A stretch of DNA of 64,000 nt, from the NCBI RefSeq assembly GCF_021513275.1, contig NZ_CP090978.1, positions 248,001 through 312,000 of the forward strand, written 5' to 3'. The stretch comes from Paenibacillus hexagrammi (GTDB lineage: Bacteria > Bacillota > Bacilli > Paenibacillales > NBRC-103111). The position numbers and the translations under genes were made by a program. Positions 55,732 to 64,000 of the stretch are shown one piece after another; position 1 is the first letter of the stretch; every line of letters starts with the position of its first letter. The notes beneath the pieces were generated by a model that did not search any database, was not told where the DNA came from, and was given only the letters and a program-made list of their open reading frames with translations.

Positions 55732-58200
55732 GTTCAGGTTATCCTTCTCGTACGCAAGGGCGGAAGCAGGTCTAGCATAATAGTAGCCTTGTGCTTCATT
55801 CGGCTCATATTTCAGCAGGAACTGATGCTCCTCGATGGTCTCCACGCCTTCGGTAACCACTCGCATGCCCAGGTTGTGGGCGAGAGAAATGACCGACGTC
55901 GTTATCAGCTGATGCTCGATGTTCCTGTGAATATTTTGGATAAAGGAACGATCGATTTTCAACGTATCCACTTCGAACTTCATGAGGAACGCCAAGTTCG
56001 AGTAGCCGGTTCCGAAGTCATCAATAGCAAGGTGAACGCCCATTGACTTCAGCTTGCGTAAGGATGCAATAACCGTATTTTCATTATCGGTCAGGACGCT
56101 CTCCGTAATTTCGATCTCCAGCCAATCCGGTGCGAGGCCGCTTTCCTTAAGGGCCTGTGCGACGCTATCTGTAAGACCTCGGCCAAATTGCTTGGCCGAT
56201 ACATTAACCGCTACTCTCATCGGTGCATACCCCGCATCCTGCCAAGCTTTATTTTGCCTGCAGGCTTCGTGAAGCACCCAAGCCCCCAATGGAACGATAA
56301 GCCCCGATTCCTCGGCAATCGGAATGAATTTATCCGGCGGGATCATTCCAAGCTTCGGATGCTTCCAACGCAGCAGGGCCTCCGAGCACTGAATGGTTCC
56401 CGTCCTAGGATCAACCCTCGGTTGATAGAAGAGTTGAAATTCTTGTTGGTCCAGTGCACGGTGCAGATCATTTTCAATGACAAGCCGTTCGTGGGAACGA
56501 ATGGACATGGCAGGATCATACGTTTTGAAATTATTCTTGCCGGTTGCCTTCGCTTCGTACATCGCCATATCCGCGCACTTGATTAAGGCCTCTGCATCGG
56601 AGCCGTCCTGAGGAAAGTAGGCGATCCCTACGCTTCCTGAGATACGCACGTCATGCTCCAGAATGGAGAAAGGTGTGCGGAGCTTGTCCAGCACCCGCTG
56701 CGCGATCGGTATCGGATAGGATTTGTCCGACAGCTCGGGGAGTAGAATGACGAATTCGTCTCCCGCAATACGCGCTACCGTATCTCCTTCACGAATGCAT
56801 TGCTGCAGCCTTTGTCCGACGCTCTGGATCAGCAAATCCCCGGCATGGTGACCGAGTGAATCGTTCACCATCTTGAAACGGTCGAGATCAATGAAGAGAA
56901 CAGCGAGCTCATGGCTTTGCTCTTCAGCATGCTGGAAGGCGGCCTCCAATCGATCGACCAGCAGACGTCTGTTGGGTAGATTGGTGAGTGTATCATAGTA
57001 AGCCAGTGAGATTTGGTCCATCATGCGATTAAAGGCCCGTCCCAAATCGCCTATTTCGGTATCGGCCTGGAAACTGGTTCGAACCCCCAGGTTTCCTTTC
57101 TCGCCTTCCTGCATCAAGAGTCGCAGACTGCGCAGCGGGCTTCCGACATTCCTCTGAACGAGAATCCCGATGGCGAATGCGGCGACAAGACTGCAGATTA
57201 GCGAGATGAGAATCGTGTTCCATATGACCTGCTTCATAGGGGCTACAAGCTCTTCTTTGGGATAGTAGCCGATCAGTGTCCAGCCTGAAAGCGGCGAACG
57301 CCGGAACGTGTAATTCTGCAATATCCCATGATGATCTTCGGTGTCGTAATGACCCATGTAAGAGCCGTCACTCTCAGGCAGAACGGGAGGGATGGACCCT
57401 TCATAAGAAGCGGCGATTGCGGTTGTATCAGAGGCAATAACAATATTTCCTTGCCCGCCGACAACCACATAACCTCCGCCGTTTCCAAGCTTGAAGCCCT
57501 TTAAAGCCTTTTCTAAATTTTCTGTGGATATTTCAATGAGCAGCATGCCTAAGATTTTATGGCTGTTAAACGGGCTTTTTATAATCCGCACAATGGCAAA
57601 CAAAGGTCCATTGGAGGAACTGCTGACAAAACCGCTTGTGCGGGTGTCCAAAAATAAAGTGTCCTCGGGCGATGACTGGATGACCTTATTCCAATCCGTT
57701 GCTTGAATAGCCTCGGCGTTATCCTTGCGAATCATTGGCAGAAGGGCTTGCCTAGACAAGGTTGATACGACTTTCGTCTGATCCGCCGAAAACAAGGTGA
57801 TCGACTCGACGGATGCATTGGAATTGCTATAGGAGGTTAGTACGCTCGTAAGCTGGCCTACAACCATTTCGTAGCCTGACGGGTCATCTACATTGGAAAA
57901 TACCAGCAGCTTATTCAGCAGCTCCTGATCGTGCGACATCGTATTCGTGAATTCTTTGTAGGTCTGAAGAATATAGTCGATGTGCCTGCTGGTCTGTATG
58001 ATTGTTTGCTGAGACGACTTCGAAGATTCATCGTTCAGAATCTGCATAGCTTGCTGATAGGAGAGTGAAGATAGCAGCACAACTATGGCGATGGCTCCGA
58101 CGAGCAGAGATACGATCAGCCGGAATGCCGTGTTTTTCATTAAATCTCGAAAGGATGCCGATATCGGTTTCATGCCGGATGTTCGGCGGATGCGCAGCAT
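55711..58200 (-). CDS. Membrane GGDEF/EAL protein with extracellular sensor (cyclic-di-GMP)
   Basis: This 829-residue protein probably makes or degrades cyclic di-GMP in response to an outside signal. A first membrane helix (FRLIVSLLVGAIAIVVLLSS), a large extracellular sensor of the dCACHE type, a second helix (ILISLICSLVAAFAIGILVQ) and a HAMP domain lead to the GGDEF domain. Its active-site motif is AGDEF (residues 479-483). An EAL domain follows with SEALLRW (EAL at 607-609) and DFGTGYSNLAFL. Both catalytic cores look complete, although the first Gly of GGDEF is Ala. Whether synthesis or hydrolysis dominates cannot be told. Confidence 0.9.
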   Translation of the reverse strand: MLRIRRTSGMKPISASFRDLMKNTAFRLIVSLLVGAIAIVVLLSSLSYQQAMQILNDESSKSSQQTIIQTSRHIDYILQTYKEFTNTMSHDQELLNKLLVFSNVDDPSGYEMVVGQLTSVLTSYSNSNASVESITLFSADQTKVVSTLSRQALLPMIRKDNAEAIQATDWNKVIQSSPEDTLFLDTRTSGFVSSSSNGPLFAIVRIIKSPFNSHKILGMLLIEISTENLEKALKGFKLGNGGGYVVVGGQGNIVIASDTTAIAASYEGSIPPVLPESDGSYMGHYDTEDHHGILQNYTFRRSPLSGWTLIGYYPKEELVAPMKQVIWNTILISLICSLVAAFAIGILVQRNVGSPLRSLRLLMQEGEKGNLGVRTSFQADTEIGDLGRAFNRMMDQISLAYYDTLTNLPNRRLLVDRLEAAFQHAEEQSHELAVLFIDLDRFKMVNDSLGHHAGDLLIQSVGQRLQQCIREGDTVARIAGDEFVILLPELSDKSYPIPIAQRVLDKLRTPFSILEHDVRISGSVGIAYFPQDGSDAEALIKCADMAMYEAKATGKNNFKTYDPAMSIRSHERLVIENDLHRALDQQEFQLFYQPRVDPRTGTIQCSEALLRWKHPKLGMIPPDKFIPIAEESGLIVPLGAWVLHEACRQNKAWQDAGYAPMRVAVNVSAKQFGRGLTDSVAQALKESGLAPDWLEIEITESVLTDNENTVIASLRKLKSMGVHLAIDDFGTGYSNLAFLMKFEVDTLKIDRSFIQNIHRNIEHQLITTSVISLAHNLGMRVVTEGVETIEEHQFLLKYEPNEAQGYYYARPASALAYEKDNLNKQAHIG

Positions 58201-58251
58201 GCGGGACAGCCTCCTTCCTTATCAAATGAAGTAAAAATCAGCCTTTGTGAG

Positions 58252-59604
58252 TTACTGATTCATGATGATGCTGATTTCTTTTGCGGCTTCGTCCAGTTGT
58301 TGTTGGATGGTTTCCTTGGTGTAATTCTTGTCTTTATCAGCTACAATGTCCCAAATATTCGAGAACGACTTAACTAGTGTCGTTTCGGCAGGGCCCCACT
58401 CCGGAATGGCGGGGTAGGAATGCCCGTACTTCGTGGCTTCCGCAAACGCTGCGTAGCTAGGGTCTTGTGTGAGCTCCGGAGAATAGATCAAGCTATTCTT
58501 GGCAGGCATCATCCCTACACGCTTGGCATAATCCGCTTGCGCCTCGTCACTCGATAAATACTTGATCAGCTGCCATGCCGCGTCTTTGTGTTTGGATTGT
58601 TTGAATATGCTTAAATGGCTGCCTCCGATGAACGTAGCTCGCCCTTGCGGTCCTGCAGGCAGAGGAGCAACCGCGTAGTTGCCGGCGGCCGGTTTACCTG
58701 CAAATCCTCCCTGGTCCTGAGGCGTGCTAAAATTACGGATCATCCACAGTCCCGTGACGATGACGGCATCCTTGCCGTTGGCAAAATCCATTTCGATTTG
58801 CCCTGTGTTTTTTTCCAGGGAAGCAGTGTCCGCTAATCCCTCTCTCGCTAACCCGGTGTAATACATAATGCCATTCAGTGCCTGAGGGCTGTTCAGAGCC
58901 ACGGTTTTCTGGTCCGGGGCAAAGACGGAGCCGCCTGCACCCCAAATCCAAGGGAATATATTATGCGGCACATTCCAATCATTTTTACCAGGGATGCCGA
59001 GAGCGTTCATTTGGACACCTTGGATGGTTACGCCGTTGACTTTTTCCAATGCGTGCTTGAATGTATCCCAGGTTTGAAAGGCTTCAGCAGGATTCACCCC
59101 TGCAGCTTGGAAGGCATCTTTGCGGTAGTAGATCGCGCGTGCATCTACAAACCAAGGTACAGCGTACACACTGCTGCCGCCCTGAATCATGGTTGAGTTC
59201 CAGCTTGCCGGAAGATAGGCGTCTGCCCCTCCAACATCAGTAATATGACTTGTTATATCGTCGATTCCGTTCATGGAAGCGATTGTCGGAACCCAAGTGC
59301 TGCCAAGCTGCAGAATATCCGGTCCTTCTCCATTTTCAACAGCTTTCGTGATATCGCTCCAAGCAGTTCCCCAGTCCAAGACCTTAACCTTGACGGAGAT
59401 GTTGGGATGAGATTGTAAAAAAGGATCTATCGTTTCCATGAAATCTTTGTCGCCTCTAGGGCTGTCTGCCATAATCCAGGCTTGTAAATCGATCTTAGGA
59501 TCGGTTTCGGCCGGGGTGGCGGTTGGTTGTGGCGGGGGATTCGTAGATGAGCATCCTGTGCCGATGGTGATGCACAAGAGAACACTTGCAAGCAGTTTCT
59601 TCAT
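58252..59604 (-). CDS. ABC transporter solute-binding lipoprotein (family 1), solitary
   Basis: This sugar-binding lipoprotein has 450 residues. The start at 59604 gives the signal KKLLASVLLCITIGTGC with the lipid Cys; AAAGAGG lies upstream. The longer frame to 59697 would hide the signal peptide. Mature motifs are DLQAWIMADSPRGDKDFMET, WSDITKAVENGEGPDILQLG and the hinge segment FIGGSHLSIFKQSKHKDAAW. No permease or regulator gene is adjacent. It lies next to the GGDEF/EAL gene on the same strand with 51 bases between them, so a link to signalling is possible but unproven. Confidence 0.88.
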   Translation of the reverse strand: MKKLLASVLLCITIGTGCSSTNPPPQPTATPAETDPKIDLQAWIMADSPRGDKDFMETIDPFLQSHPNISVKVKVLDWGTAWSDITKAVENGEGPDILQLGSTWVPTIASMNGIDDITSHITDVGGADAYLPASWNSTMIQGGSSVYAVPWFVDARAIYYRKDAFQAAGVNPAEAFQTWDTFKHALEKVNGVTIQGVQMNALGIPGKNDWNVPHNIFPWIWGAGGSVFAPDQKTVALNSPQALNGIMYYTGLAREGLADTASLEKNTGQIEMDFANGKDAVIVTGLWMIRNFSTPQDQGGFAGKPAAGNYAVAPLPAGPQGRATFIGGSHLSIFKQSKHKDAAWQLIKYLSSDEAQADYAKRVGMMPAKNSLIYSPELTQDPSYAAFAEATKYGHSYPAIPEWGPAETTLVKSFSNIWDIVADKDKNYTKETIQQQLDEAAKEISIIMNQ

Positions 59605-59741
59605 GGTATGAAGACCTCTTTCTGGGTGTAAGTAAGATCGCATAAGAGTATCGAAACTGCTTTCGACGGTATTGGATAAAAGTCCTTTATAATTCAATCT
59701 ATGCTGAAATAACGGTCCCTTGAAGGAAGTGTCATAATACG

Positions 59742-59771
59742 AAAAAACGAGGCTGCTTGTCAGCAGCCCCG
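59742..59771 (-). terminator. Terminator of the SET-domain gene
   Basis: On minus GCGGGGCTGC pairs with GCAGCCTCG around TGACAA, followed by six T. Confidence 0.75.
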
Positions 59772-59778
59772 CATCGGG

Positions 59779-60160
59779 TCAGTCATTTTCTAAAAACCAT
59801 AAAGGATCATCGCAATCTTCCTCGCCATTGTAGTTAATGAGAATTTCTTCACCGGCTTTAATATCCGTATAAGCATAGAATTCTACGGTAAGGTTGTCGA
59901 AATTCAATTCGTAGGATGCGTTAGGCGTGTAGGAGTGATTAAATAAGCTGCCGTATCCCAGCACGACTGCCGAGTGATTAGCTCCGAAATTAAATACATA
60001 GTCGTCGAGAGTCGTTTTTTCAATATATTCATGCTCTTCGTTCTCGTAGGTAATAACAGGGGCTTCGTGAATTAAGGTGCCTTTCTTGATATCTTGCGTA
60101 GCAAATACTCCCCCAGTTAAATTCCCCTTTGCTTAGCTTGGATGTTTTGATTTCAATCAT
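59779..60160 (-). CDS. SET-domain protein, frameshifted
   Basis: This small protein of about 126 residues has a SET-type lysine methyltransferase fold. The C-terminal core GYGSLFNHSYTPNASYEL, DIKAGEEILINYNGEED and DPLWF carries the NHS/Y and GEE..INY cofactor-site motifs. The start at 60160 gives MIEIKTSKLSKGEFNW. The frame then breaks, and the main frame gives GVFATQDIKKGTLIHEAPVI. One G too many in the five-base run near 60112 (C on plus) explains it. Bacterial short SET proteins are uncommon and their targets are mostly unknown. Confidence 0.8.
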
Positions 60161-60300
60161 GATATTCTCCTGCAGGCTCTATAGAGTATGGAACAGAAAT
60201 GCGTACGAATGCATAGCTTCCATTTAGTTTAAATGATTCCCGGTCAAACAGCAATGTTCATGCGTACGTACAATGATTCTGCTGCAAATATCTTTATCCT

Positions 60301-60975
60301 TCAGTTGGCTGCGGGCTTCCTGCCTGCAATCAGCATAAGCAGGAAGGAAATCGCGATGATCGCTCCAGCCCAGCACCAGGCGAGCGTCTGCTCTCCGGAT
60401 TCCACGGCGATATAGATGGCGGTGGGCAGTGTCTGTGTTTGATGCGGAATATTTCCCGCGATCATAAGGGTGGCGCCGAATTCCCCGAGTCCACGGGCAA
60501 AGCCGAGAATATAAGCGGTCGTTACGGAGCGCCATGCCAGGGGCAGAGTAATGTAGCGCAGTACCTGCCACTCACTTGCTCCGATGGATCTGGCGGCATC
60601 CTCCAAGTCCTTGCTTACTGCAGCAAAGCCGGTCTTCATCGTCTGATACACCAGCGGAAAAGCCACGGCGATCGAAGCAATGACGGCAGCTCCCCATGTG
60701 AAAATAACGGACGCATGAAACACATGGTCCAATACGTAGCCAATGCCGCTCTTCTTGCCGAACAGGACAAGCAGAATGAACCCGACAACAGTCGGAGGCA
60801 GAACAAGAGGCAGAAGAAATACGGTCTCCAGCACGGTCCTGCCGCGAAAGCGGCGGCGCGACATTCTCCAAGCGGTGAATCCTCCAAGCACTAGCACGAT
60901 GATACTGGCTAGCAGAGCGACTTTTAAAGAGAGCAGGATCGGTGCGGTAAACTCATTCCAGTCAAAGTGTGCCAT
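60301..60975 (-). CDS. modB: Molybdate ABC transporter permease
   Basis: This 224-residue permease has five or six predicted helices. The EAA loop LEDAARSIGASEWQVLRYIT and the segment GFARGLGEFGATLMIAGNIP are characteristic of ModB. It lies two bases after the modA stop on the same strand. No modC (ATPase) is visible downstream in the window; the next gene is SET. The ATPase must be encoded elsewhere, as in bacilli with a YvgL/YvgM-type pair. Confidence 0.92.
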   Translation of the reverse strand: MAHFDWNEFTAPILLSLKVALLASIIVLVLGGFTAWRMSRRRFRGRTVLETVFLLPLVLPPTVVGFILLVLFGKKSGIGYVLDHVFHASVIFTWGAAVIASIAVAFPLVYQTMKTGFAAVSKDLEDAARSIGASEWQVLRYITLPLAWRSVTTAYILGFARGLGEFGATLMIAGNIPHQTQTLPTAIYIAVESGEQTLAWCWAGAIIAISFLLMLIAGRKPAAN

Positions 60976-60977
60976 AA

Positions 60978-61827
60978 TTAATTGGGAACGGCGAAGCCGT
61001 ATTTGACGAATACATCCTGTGCCTCTTTACTTTGCAGATAGCTGTAAAAGTCGGCGGCTTCCTTGCTGTGCTTGGTTGACTTCACGATACCGGCGGGGTA
61101 CTCGATCGGTGTGTAAGACTGCGGGCTAACGCGGAATGCGATCTTGACCTTCTTGGAGGAGAGTGCATCCGTCTTATAAACAAAGCCCGCCTCGGCATTG
61201 CCGGATTCTACATAAGTGAGTACCTGGCGCACGTCTTTCGCTTGAACGACTTTTGGCTGCAAAGCGTCCCACAGCTGAGGAGTTGGTCAAGGCTTCTTTG
61301 GCGTAGCTCCCCGCTGGCACAGTCTGCGGCACTCCCATTGCGATATGCTTGACCGCATCATTCTTCAGATCCTCTTCTTTCAGAATGCCAGTAGCGCTGT
61401 CAGAGGGTATGACCACGACGAGTTCCCCGAGCAGGATGTTCGTCTGCTCTGCGGGGTCGACCAGCTGTTGGTCGACAAGAGCCTTCATATTCTTGGTTGC
61501 AGCCGATAGGAAGAGGTCAACCGGCGCTCCCTGCTCAATCTGCTGCTGCAAAGCCCCAGAGCCGCCAAAGTTAACATTCAGCTTGATTTGTTTGTTTTTG
61601 CCTTCATAGCTGGATTGAATGTCTTTGAGAGCATCAGTCAGGCTGGCGGCTGCGGAGATGGTAAGCTCCACTTGTTCTGCGGCTGGTTGAGAAGCGGACA
61701 GGGCGCCAGGGGATGCAGGAGTTGTTGATTCTGCTTGAGGAGCTTGAGTGCTGGAACAGCCGGTAATCCATAGGAAAGTCATCACGATACCTAATAAAAC
61801 ATAAATAGATTTACCTTTTTTGAACAT
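60978..61827 (-). CDS. modA: Molybdate-binding lipoprotein, frameshifted
   Basis: This protein of about 282 residues captures molybdate outside the cell. The signal peptide LLGIVMTFLWITGC ends in the lipid Cys. Family motifs are LTISAAASLTDALKDIQSSY, NVNFGGSGALQQQIEQGAPV, DLFLSAATKNMKAL and YVESGNAEAGFVYKTDA. The first frame drifts after EALTNSSAVG. The other frame gives QLWDALQPKVVQAKDVRQVL and runs to 60978, so one base is extra near 61275. It diverges from the YvgK-like regulator gene. Confidence 0.9.
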
Positions 61828-61865
61828 ATGGCTTCCTCCGACATCCTATTATCTATATATTTAGT

Positions 61866-61879
61866 TATAACTAGTTATA
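61866..61879. promoter_or_regulatory. Palindrome between modA and its divergent regulator gene
   Basis: TATAACTAGTTATA is a perfect 14-bp palindrome in the 162-base gap between modA (minus) and the YvgK-like gene (plus). It is a good candidate operator for that regulator. Confidence 0.5.
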
Positions 61880-61989
61880 TTTAATTATAAGGAATGATTC
61901 TCCATTCGTAAATGATGAACATTGATATGGTACAGGTATGCGCTTATGATAGAGAGAATACGGATGAAAACGGCCTTTGGAGGACAATC

Positions 61990-62947
61990 ATGACAGCTGA
62001 CATCTCCTATACAACGGAAGAAATTTCGAAACTCCTGAAAATATCCAAACTAACTGTATACGATCTCATCAAAAGAGGGGGAGCTGCCCGCTTACCGGGT
62101 TGGCAAACAAATGCGCGTTGACGCATCGGATCTCGAAGCGTATAAGGCTAGAGCCAAGGGGAGTCTGTCCAGCGCTCCCAAGGGGGAACCGCTCGAAGCT
62201 CCAGCTACTTTGGCCGCTCCACTCGCTGCGCAGGATGCAAAGATGACCATTGTGATTACGGGGCAGGACATCAGTCTAGACATTCTGGCTAAGCACATGG
62301 AAAAAAAAGTGGCACCCTACAGACCGCTTCGCTCCTATGTAGGCAGTCTGGACAGCCTAATTTCTATGTACAAGGGAGAGTCCGATATCGTAAGCACACA
62401 TTTACTCGATGGGGATACGGGTGAGTACAACATTCCCTATATCCGCAAACTATTGATCGGCTCCTCCTACGTGGTAGTGAATCTGGTCTCCCGAATGGCC
62501 GGCATATATGTTCAGCAGGGCAACCCCAAGCAGCTGCGAGATTGGGCTGATCTAGCTCAGCCCGGACTGCGGATAGCTAATCGGGAGAAAGGCTCAGGAG
62601 CGCGAGTGCTCCTGGATGAACAGCTTCGGCTTCACGGCATTTCTCCTGAGCAGTTAGCTGGATATGAGCAGGAATCCACCAATCATATGGGAGTGGCCGG
62701 TAAAGTGGCGATCGGTGAAGCGGACTTCGGTGTCGGTATTGAGAAGGCGGCCCAGATGGTGGGGGGTGTGGAGTTTATCCCGCTCATCCAGGAACGGTAC
62801 GACCTTGTTATGGTCAAAAAGCCAGAAAACCTCGCATGGATCGAGCAGGTCAAGCAGGTGCTGCAATCGGAAGCGTTCCGCAGCGAGCTGCGTCCGATTC
62901 AAGGGTACGACCTGTCTCAGACAGGCCGGATTATGTTTGAAGCTTAG
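61990..62947 (+). CDS. YvgK-like one-component regulator (excisionase-type HTH plus binding-protein domain), frameshifted
   Basis: This protein of about 319 residues starts at the ATG 61990 after GGAGG. Its N-terminal excisionase-type helix-turn-helix (YTTEEISKLLKISKLTVYDL) is followed in the other frame by GELPAYRVGKQMRVDASDLE; removing one G from the G5 run near 62078 joins them as IKRGELPAYRVGKQMRVDAS. The C-terminal part (about residues 75-319) is a molybdate/tungstate-type binding fold (RPLRSYVGSLDSLISMYKGE, NREKGSGARVLLDEQLRLHG). The layout regulator-modA-modB matches yvgK-yvgL-yvgM of Bacillus subtilis, so control of molybdate uptake is likely. Confidence 0.85.
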
Positions 62948-63072
62948 GTGGGCGAGAGTGCACCTATAACAAGTGGGTTTAGGACTTATGGCAGCGTGAG
63001 CTGGATTGAGGCAGATTGAAATGGATTGAATCGGATCGAATTTCCCAGCTGTAAGGAATAAGCTGTATGCAA

Positions 63073-63114
63073 AGAGCCGCTAAAGTGATGCTTGGAAATC
63101 ACTTTAGCGGCTCT
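63073..63114. terminator. Bidirectional terminator between convergent genes
   Basis: AGAGCCGCTAAAGTGA (63073-63088) and TCACTTTAGCGGCTCT (63099-63114) form a perfect 16-bp stem. It closes both the YvgK-like gene (plus) and the patatin-like gene (minus). Confidence 0.8.
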
Positions 63115-63133
63115 CCTGTATTGTGTGAGTTTC

Positions 63134-64000
63134 TTACATCGACTCCGTCAAGGAAGCGAGAGTACCTCGGGCACGGCCCCGGCGAATGGTTCGCCGTAAG
63201 ATCAATAGTCCGCCGGCAGCAGCTGCGATAACTGGGATAAGTCCTACATACCATAAGGCTTTATAAATACCATGCTCGACGCCAATATAGACGAACAGAC
63301 CGATATATAGCAAGAGATATAAAAAGCTAAGAATGCGGAAGACGGACATACCGGCAAATGGATCCCGCTTGCGAGACTTTTGTCCCATGCTTGTCAGATA
63401 TGCCGGAGTAGGCGTTTGCATATACGGGCTTATTTGCATAAAAGGCCAATTCCCGAGAGGCTGTTCCGCAGCTGCCGCGTCTGAAGAGGCTTGCTGCTGC
63501 CGTAATGGGGCGGTTTGCTGTGCGCATGCGCAGTAACCGGCATACATGAAGTGAGTAGGCTTCGACCTCCGTGAATGAGTTTAAATCCGTTCTCATGTCC
63601 ATGGCAAGCTGCCGTACCGCAGGATCGATACCGGGAAGATCAGTACGCATATCAACAAGAAAAGGATTGTGCTCATGACCCAACCGTAAATCGCGGATCG
63701 TGTCCATGAACATATCTTGAATGCGAAAAAATGACTGTACAAAATTGACACTTCCGTAATGCTCAGCACCGATCGGCATAGAGGCATCGCTGATCAGGAT
63801 GGGCATGCCATCCTGCTGAAGCAACTGAATGGCATGATAGCCGAGATTGTCAAGGACGCCGCCGTCCACGCCATGGACTGCGGTATCCTTGAAGGGAATT
63901 TCGATGGGATTGAAAATGCCCGGCACGCAGGCGGATGCAGCCACCATTTTGGATAAAGGCAAGGCTGCCGCATCTTGAAAATCGATGCCATGATTGCGCT
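63134..64000 (-). CDS. Patatin-like phospholipase with C-terminal membrane helices, 5' part outside window, frameshifted
   Basis: The gene enters from the right edge. The visible part has FQDAAALPLSKMVAASACVP, GIFNPIEIPFKDTAVHGVDG and GGVLDNLG, where the DGG Asp of the patatin Ser-Asp dyad is present. The GxSxG serine lies outside the window. The first frame loses homology after EAYSLHVCR. The other frame gives MYAGYCACAQQTAPLRQQQA and, further on, two membrane helices (FLYLLLYIGLFVYIG and LIPVIAAAAGGLLIL), ending at 63134. One or two bases are wrong near 63545. Patatin-like enzymes hydrolyse acyl lipids; the membrane tail would keep it at its substrate. Confidence 0.75.

Noticed and set aside
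1..64000. tRNA, rRNA, replication origin or prophage
   Set aside because: No cloverleaf, rRNA signature, DnaA-box cluster, integrase or phage structural gene was seen.

Overview
The window looks like a chromosomal segment of a Paenibacillus-type Firmicute. The basis is Gram-positive ribosome-binding sites, YesM/YesN-type two-component pairs beside sugar ABC transporters, CcpA-like cre sites, S-layer (SLH) anchoring, several large secreted polysaccharidases, and a lasso-peptide locus of the paeninodin type. No rRNA, tRNA, CRISPR array or intact insertion sequence was seen.

Layout. 1-2.8 kb: end of a LacI-type regulator, a small lipoprotein gene and a DUF3231 gene. 2.8-4.8 kb: secreted GH18 chitinase (minus). 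5.1-14.7 kb: a fructan/sucrose locus (YesM-type kinase, sugar-binding lipoprotein, two permeases, cytoplasmic GH32 fructosidase, AraC-type response regulator, PfkB fructokinase) with a cre site before the binding-protein gene. 14.9-17.8 kb: small membrane proteins, a GNAT, a VC0807-like protein behind two TetR-type operators, and a damaged ZIP transporter gene. 17.8-20.7 kb: peroxide module (perR, a winged-helix protein, katA) with PerR-like boxes. 21.2-35.5 kb: AraC regulator and solute-binding protein, secreted GH14 beta-amylase with three CBM25 modules, a 630-bp array of structured tandem repeats, then a pectin-oligosaccharide operon (binding protein, two permeases, an uncharacterised protein, GH105). 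36.1-37.9 kb: an AT-rich XRE / ImmA-IrrE protease / PIN-domain cassette. 38.1-40.7 kb: ABC-2 exporter. 40.9-45.9 kb: lasso-peptide cluster (cyclase, precursor, C-terminal-Ser kinase, exporter). 46.0-47.3 kb: two DUF2975 proteins and a small Cro/C1 regulator. 47.7-52.0 kb: SLH-anchored GH26 mannanase. 52.3-54.9 kb: cNMP-binding/SLC13 transporter fusion. 55-64 kb: gene remnants, a GGDEF/EAL protein, a sugar-binding lipoprotein, a SET protein, modAB with a YvgK-like regulator, and a patatin-like protein running off the right edge.

The most interesting element is the lasso cluster. The precursor (42851-42997) was found by eye. Its predicted ring, GGPNGCVPD, follows the paeninodin pattern but adds a Cys, with a second Cys in the tail. 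It ends in Ser, and an HprK-like kinase of the type that phosphorylates such serines is encoded next to it. The usual B1 (RRE) and B2 (leader peptidase) genes are not in the window.

About seventeen genes are each broken by one single-base shift (two in the PIN gene), often in a run of one base. Apart from these shifts the reading frames are free of stops. This looks more like residual indel error in the sequence than gene decay. Where homology is continuous across a shift, one gene is reported over the full span.
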